55,796 bases of DNA from Paracoccaceae bacterium. Its GTDB lineage: Bacteria; Pseudomonadota; Alphaproteobacteria; Rhodobacterales; Rhodobacteraceae. The notes beneath the pieces are model-generated. The model was not told the origin of the DNA, made no database searches, and saw only the letters and a program-made list of their open reading frames with translations. A program made the translations under genes and the position numbers. Each line of letters opens with the position of its first letter. Position 1 is the stretch's first letter. This document shows positions 51,856 to 55,796 of the stretch, piece after piece. The stretch lies in NCBI GenBank assembly GCA_029242355.1, contig JAQWUC010000068.1, forward strand, positions 1-55,796. The letters run 5' to 3'.

Positions 51856-51895
51856 AGCATACTTTCCTTTTCCATATCGTAAAGAATAACCACTT

Positions 51896-52813
51896 ATGAG
51901 AAAAATTAATCTTGAAAAAAAAATATGCTTCATCGGACTTGGAACGATGGGCGGATACATCGCTAAAAATATAAAGCATTATTATCCAAATATCTCAGTA
52001 TTCGATCGCGCATCATCAAAAAGAAAGAAATTTGTTGCACTTGGCTACAAGTTTCCACAAAACTTATTTTTGGCTGCAAAAAAGGCTGATATTCTGTTTA
52101 CTATTTTACCGACTAGTAAAATAGTACACGACGTAATTTTTGACCCGGATAACGAAGGAAATTCAGTAATTAATTCCGTTAGTAACAACTGCCTATTTAT
52201 CGATATGACCACTGGTTCAATTGACGATTTTTTTATCTTGAAAAACAAATTAGAGAAAATGGGTCATCGATTGATTGACGCTCCAGTTGGTAGATCTCCA
52301 AGAGAGGCAAAAATAGGAAAATCTCTAATAATGGCTGGAGGAACAGTCCAGAATATTAAACAAGCAAAACCAGTTTTTGAAACATTCGCAGATACTATAA
52401 TACACGTAGGGGAAATAGGTTCAGGCCTAAAATTAAAACTAGTTAATAACTATATGGCTATGATAAATCATGTTTTAACTGGCCAAGTGCTAGCCTTTGC
52501 AAAGTCGGTCGGATTAGATCGCAAATTAACCGTTGAAGTATTGAGTACGACAGCTGCCGGGAAAGGACAACTATTAACAAACTTTCCTGAGAAAGTTTTA
52601 GCTGGGGATATCTCCCCTGATTTTTCGATAAATATGGGAATTAAAGATCTAAATATGGCACTAGAACTTGCGGAAAATTCAAATTTTGATCCAAGCTTTG
52701 GAAAATTAGCCCACTTGATATTTTCGAAAGCGAGCCTCGCAGGGATGGAAAATCAAGATTGCACTGCAATCCTAAATTTTTTTGATAGCAAAGCTAGTAA
52801 ACCCAAAAATTAA
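51896..52813 (+). CDS. beta-hydroxyacid dehydrogenase (3-hydroxyisobutyrate dehydrogenase family)
   Basis: This NAD(P)-dependent dehydrogenase has 305 residues. Rossmann motif ICFIGLGTMGGYIAKNI (about 10-26), substrate motif LIDAPVGRSPREAKIGKSLIMAGG (about 124-147), and the catalytic Lys in SGLKLKLVNNYMAMINHVLTG (about 179-199). Family substrates include 3-hydroxyisobutyrate, tartronate semialdehyde and gamma-hydroxybutyrate. The usual DAPVSGG motif is DAPVGRS here, which is a notable variation in the substrate loop. It follows the IclR gene and ends 5 bp before the convergent ATPase gene, so it probably handles a product of the same catabolic cluster. Confidence 0.83.
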   Translation: MRKINLEKKICFIGLGTMGGYIAKNIKHYYPNISVFDRASSKRKKFVALGYKFPQNLFLAAKKADILFTILPTSKIVHDVIFDPDNEGNSVINSVSNNCLFIDMTTGSIDDFFILKNKLEKMGHRLIDAPVGRSPREAKIGKSLIMAGGTVQNIKQAKPVFETFADTIIHVGEIGSGLKLKLVNNYMAMINHVLTGQVLAFAKSVGLDRKLTVEVLSTTAAGKGQLLTNFPEKVLAGDISPDFSINMGIKDLNMALELAENSNFDPSFGKLAHLIFSKASLAGMENQDCTAILNFFDSKASKPKN

Positions 52814-52818
52814 TTTAT

Positions 52819-53874
52819 TCAAAAAAGATGCGCTCGTTTGGAGTCAAAATTAAAATTAGCATTTTCACCAACATTAATCCCAAAACTACCTGAAGTAACA
52901 AAACGGAACGGTGTGTTATTTTTTTTTGAAATAAGTTCCACAACCGTCTCCGTACCTAACCGTTCAATCATTGTAATTCTGCCCTCAATTGGTCCTGACT
53001 TTACAAGTCTTAAGTGTTGCGGCCTTACACCTAAACGAATTGGATCATTATCAATTTTCTCTGACGACACCAAACGGATTTTATCCTTTTCAAAGACTTC
53101 ATTCTTAAAAAGACCTTGGTTATTTTTAACATTTAATACGACCCCATCAAAAAAATTCATTTTTGGTGCTCCAAGAAACCCCGCTACAAACTCATTTTGC
53201 GGCTCATTGAAGAGGTCTAAAGGAGTGCCTACCTGCATCACATGACCATCTTTTAAAACGACTATTTTGTCTGCTAAAGTCATAGCCTCAACTTGATCAT
53301 GAGTTACATAGATCGTAGTAACGCCAAGTTTTTCATGAAGTTTTGAAATTTCAACGCGGGTATCATGTCTTAAAGCTGCATCAAGATTTGACAAGGGTTC
53401 ATCAAAGAGGAAAACATCTGGATTTCGAACAATCGCTCGCCCGATAGCTACCCGTTGGCGTTGCCCGCCTGACAAAGCTGCGGGGCGACGCTCTAATAAA
53501 TGCTCCATTTGCAAAATTTTTGCTGCCGCTAAAACTCGCTCTTGTATTTCTTTCTTTGGCAAACTTTGCAAATCCAATGAAAAAGCCATGTTACCAAAAA
53601 CTGTCATATGGGGGTAGAGTGCGTAAGATTGGAAAACCATTGCGATACCACGCTTTGACGGAGGAAGATCCATCACAGTACGTCCAGAAATTGATATTTC
53701 ACCTGAGGTCAATTTATCCAGCCCAGCTATTAATCTCAGTAAAGTAGACTTTCCACAACCCGAAGGTCCAACAAATACCACGAATTCTCCTTTGTCTATG
53801 TGCAAGTTAACGTCATGAATGACATCTACATCACCATATTTTTTGTGAACATTTCGAAGATTAACATAAGACAT
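52819..53874 (-). CDS. aglK: alpha-glucoside ABC transporter ATP-binding protein (AglK/MalK/UgpC type)
   Basis: This sugar-importer ATPase has 351 residues. Walker A VGPSGCGKSTLLRLIAG (about 36-52), Q-loop MVFQSYALYPHM, signature LSGGQRQRVAIGRAIV, Walker B VFLFDEPLSNLD and switch His in IYVTHDQVE. A TOBE domain covers the last 100 residues (RLGVRPQHLRLV). It starts one base after the glucosidase stop. The order aglG-aglA-aglK equals the end of the aglEFGAK operon of Sinorhizobium, used for sucrose, maltose and trehalose. It may also serve other sugar importers, since such ATPases are often shared. Confidence 0.87.
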   Translation of the reverse strand: MSYVNLRNVHKKYGDVDVIHDVNLHIDKGEFVVFVGPSGCGKSTLLRLIAGLDKLTSGEISISGRTVMDLPPSKRGIAMVFQSYALYPHMTVFGNMAFSLDLQSLPKKEIQERVLAAAKILQMEHLLERRPAALSGGQRQRVAIGRAIVRNPDVFLFDEPLSNLDAALRHDTRVEISKLHEKLGVTTIYVTHDQVEAMTLADKIVVLKDGHVMQVGTPLDLFNEPQNEFVAGFLGAPKMNFFDGVVLNVKNNQGLFKNEVFEKDKIRLVSSEKIDNDPIRLGVRPQHLRLVKSGPIEGRITMIERLGTETVVELISKKNNTPFRFVTSGSFGINVGENANFNFDSKRAHLF

Positions 53875-55425
53875 TTAAATTTCCTCAAACCTTGTAACTA
53901 ATTTTTCGAAATCAAAAATGCAGCGTAAATTCTGTTTTTCAGATTTGCGAGTGAAAATAATTTCTTTTAACCCACCATTCGGAATGGTCATTTCATTAGC
54001 TTCCATAAACGCTGGTTGCTTTTTTCGCCATTGCAGAAAAGAAGAAAACTCAGAATAAATTGATCCTGATTTTCCAGCTTGTGATAATCCAGATCGTTTA
54101 AAATGATCGTCCATTACAGGCAACCAAGTCGTTTTAGAATCTGAGAACCCTCCATTTGCTTCATTTGAGTTCCACACCATCGGCGTACGACAAGAATCTC
54201 TTCCTTGAAACGTTGGAGCAAATTCGATACCCCAAGGGTCTTGCAGCTGCTCTATAGGAATATTATTTGAATCTTCTAAACCCAACTCTTCTCCTTGATA
54301 AATACAAGCTGAACCAATCAGACATGTTTCTAACTTTAGCAGCAGGAGTTGCATTAAGTCTCCTTGCTCAATACTTAACCCTAAAGGGGCTAACTGACGC
54401 GAAGCGACTCTCGGCACATCATGATTTGAAAATGCAAAAGAAATTCTTCCTGTTTTATTAAAAACCTTTATCGCCTTAGAAATCGCAACTTTCATTTCCT
54501 TCACAGTAAGTCCACCCCATGCAAGTAAGTCAAAATTATAAGTTGCATGTAATCTGCCTGGAGCAGTGAATGTCTCGCTGACCTCCATGGCAGTATCATT
54601 ATCACCATCAACCTCCCCCATTAAAAAGCGATCATTATAATTATCTGCCACAGACCGTATAGCTTTACTAAAATTCTGGATGACTGGCTGGTTTAACTGT
54701 GCACTACAATGAAGTTGTCTAAAAAATGGTTGCTGATCTTGTGGCAACGAACCCAATTTAAAATTCAAATTTGTCAAATTATCTTTATAGGGAGCCTTAT
54801 CACCATTTATAGTGTGGACCGCATCAAGTCGAAATCCATCTACACCCCGATCAAACCAAAATCGTACAATTTTCATTAAAGCGTCACAAACATCTGGATT
54901 TGAATGGTTAAGGTTAGGTTGACTGGGTAAAAAATTATGCAAATAATATTGTTGCCGACGAGGTTCCCAAGTCCATGCACGTCCACCAAAGAAAGAGAGC
55001 CAATTTGTTGGTGCTGAACCGTCTTTCTTTGGGTCTACCCAATGAAACCAATCAGCTTTCAGATTATCTTTTGATTTACGACTCTCTAAAAACCAAGAAT
55101 GCTGGTCGGAACAATGTGCAGGAACGAAATCTACCATAACCTTCAAATTGAAACTATGTGCCTTTTCAAGCAAATTATCGAAATCAACGAGCGTACCATA
55201 TTCTGGATTAATATCGCAATAATCTGATACATCATAGCCAAAATCGTTTTGAGGACTTTTAAAAAAAGGGCTAATCCAGATTGCATCTACCCCGAGATTA
55301 GAAATATAGTCGAGCCTAGTTGTAATACCAGGAATATCACCAATACCATCTCCATTGGAGTCTTGAAAAGAGCGCGGATATATCTGATAGATTACAGCAG
55401 TTTCCCACCATTTTAAAGGTTTCAC
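53875..55425 (-). CDS. aglA: alpha-glucosidase, GH13 family (AglA-like)
   Basis: This cytoplasmic alpha-glucosidase has 516 residues. Conserved GH13 regions: WETAVIYQIYPRSFQDSNGDGIGD (about 7-30, exo-glucosidase type), the first motif VDFVPAHCSDQHSWF with Asp and His, the nucleophile Asp in GVDGFRLDAVHT, the acid/base Glu in FLMGEVDGDND and the third carboxylate in FAFSNHDVPR. No signal peptide, so it acts on imported di- or trisaccharides. It lies between aglG (3 bp gap) and aglK (adjacent). Confidence 0.9.
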   Translation of the reverse strand: MKPLKWWETAVIYQIYPRSFQDSNGDGIGDIPGITTRLDYISNLGVDAIWISPFFKSPQNDFGYDVSDYCDINPEYGTLVDFDNLLEKAHSFNLKVMVDFVPAHCSDQHSWFLESRKSKDNLKADWFHWVDPKKDGSAPTNWLSFFGGRAWTWEPRRQQYYLHNFLPSQPNLNHSNPDVCDALMKIVRFWFDRGVDGFRLDAVHTINGDKAPYKDNLTNLNFKLGSLPQDQQPFFRQLHCSAQLNQPVIQNFSKAIRSVADNYNDRFLMGEVDGDNDTAMEVSETFTAPGRLHATYNFDLLAWGGLTVKEMKVAISKAIKVFNKTGRISFAFSNHDVPRVASRQLAPLGLSIEQGDLMQLLLLKLETCLIGSACIYQGEELGLEDSNNIPIEQLQDPWGIEFAPTFQGRDSCRTPMVWNSNEANGGFSDSKTTWLPVMDDHFKRSGLSQAGKSGSIYSEFSSFLQWRKKQPAFMEANEMTIPNGGLKEIIFTRKSEKQNLRCIFDFEKLVTRFEEI

Positions 55426-55428
55426 GAG

Positions 55429-55796
55429 CTACCCTCCCTTAACCGAACCAGCCAGGAGGCCACGGATAAAATACCGTTGCATAGACAAAAATACGATTAC
55501 TGGCACAATCATAGATATAACAGCAGAGGCATTAAGAAGATGCAACTGATCCCCAAATGTTCCCAACTGCTTTTCTAATCTAATAGGAAAAACTAAATCC
55601 GTATTATCAAAAGGTCCTATATATAATGCAACTATGAGATCATTCCAAACCCACAAAAACTGAAAAATACTGTAAGACGCAAGTGCAGGTACGGACAAAG
55701 GAACAATTATTTTTACAAAAATTTGTAAGTGATTTGCACCATCAATGCGTGCGCTTTGAAGCAACTCCCGTGGAAGACCTACGATATAATTACGTA
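55429..55796 (-). CDS. aglG: alpha-glucoside ABC transporter permease, C-terminal part (cut by window edge)
   Basis: This is the C-terminal piece of a MalG/AglG-type sugar permease. The frame stays open to the right edge, where it reads NYIVGLPRELLQSARIDGAN, the EAA loop that meets the ATPase, so the true start is outside the window. Membrane segments follow (LASYSIFQFLWVWNDLIVAL and ASAVISMIVPVIVFL). It ends RYFIRGLLAGSVKGG, the standard end of this family. It lies 3 bp before the glucosidase gene, forming one operon. Confidence 0.87.
   Translation of the reverse strand, partial: RNYIVGLPRELLQSARIDGANHLQIFVKIIVPLSVPALASYSIFQFLWVWNDLIVALYIGPFDNTDLVFPIRLEKQLGTFGDQLHLLNASAVISMIVPVIVFLSMQRYFIRGLLAGSVKGG

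Noticed and set aside
55429-55764. Small complete 111-residue permease-like gene starting at TTG 55764
   Set aside because: The frame stays open upstream to the window edge and reads typical permease sequence, so it is the end of a cut gene.
1-55796. Mobile elements, phage genes, CRISPR arrays, tRNA or rRNA genes
   Set aside because: I found no transposase or integrase sequence, no regularly spaced repeats, and no cloverleaf or rRNA-like stretch in the short intergenic gaps.

Overview
The window looks like a gene-dense, AT-rich chromosomal stretch from a free-living marine alphaproteobacterium. This rests on the low-GC codon use, short intergenic gaps, many solute-binding ABC transporters, and a methylated-amine gene set known mainly from marine Roseobacter, SAR11, SAR116 and related lineages. 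The exact clade cannot be fixed from the sequence alone. I saw no tRNA, rRNA, IS element, phage gene or CRISPR array.

Region 1 (1-23.5 kb) is a nearly complete methylated-amine system in two opposing blocks. The minus-strand block runs from 13.1 kb to the left edge: a FAD oxidoreductase, a glutamine-synthetase-like ligase, mgsA-mgsB-mgsC (N-methylglutamate synthase), two small unknown genes, tmm (trimethylamine monooxygenase), the TMAO-type ABC transporter tmoX-tmoV-tmoW, and a partial cupin. The plus-strand block (15.8-23.5 kb) is a heterotetrameric sarcosine oxidase/N-methylglutamate dehydrogenase (soxBDAG-like, probably mgdABCD), then fhs and folD, which can carry the methyl carbon through tetrahydrofolate to formate or CO2. 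Between the blocks lie a FadR-type GntR regulator, a class I glutamine amidotransferase and a GlxA/AraC regulator. Both divergent promoter regions carry the same helically phased TACCAAT repeats, so the blocks probably form one regulon.

Region 2 (23.5-30.6 kb) holds sugar or sugar-acid genes: two Gfo/Idh/MocA dehydrogenases, a D-2-hydroxyacid dehydrogenase, a glutathione S-transferase, an SDR, a UxaA-type dehydratase and a GntR-UTRA regulator.

Region 3 (30.6-38.6 kb) starts with an SsuD/SmoC-type flavin monooxygenase that keeps every sulfonate-binding residue I can align. Directly behind it is a YdhF/SmoB-type aldo-keto reductase, then a split transketolase and two EamA transporters. This may be a variant organosulfonate or sulfosugar route. 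A fold-type IV aminotransferase, a DapA-family gene remnant and an SDR with a possibly leaderless promoter follow.

Region 4 (38.6-52.8 kb) is a divergent cluster. On the minus strand are a class III aminotransferase, hydantoinase/oxoprolinase subunits A and B, a PuuE/imidase-like deacetylase-fold hydrolase, a 100-residue CxxC protein and a CobW metal-chaperone GTPase. On the plus strand are a Tat-exported polyamine-type binding protein, two permeases, an ATPase, an IclR regulator and a beta-hydroxyacid dehydrogenase. Together they suggest import and opening of a nitrogen-containing ring or amide compound.

Region 5 (52.8 kb to the right edge) is the end of an alpha-glucoside operon in the order aglG (partial)-aglA-aglK.
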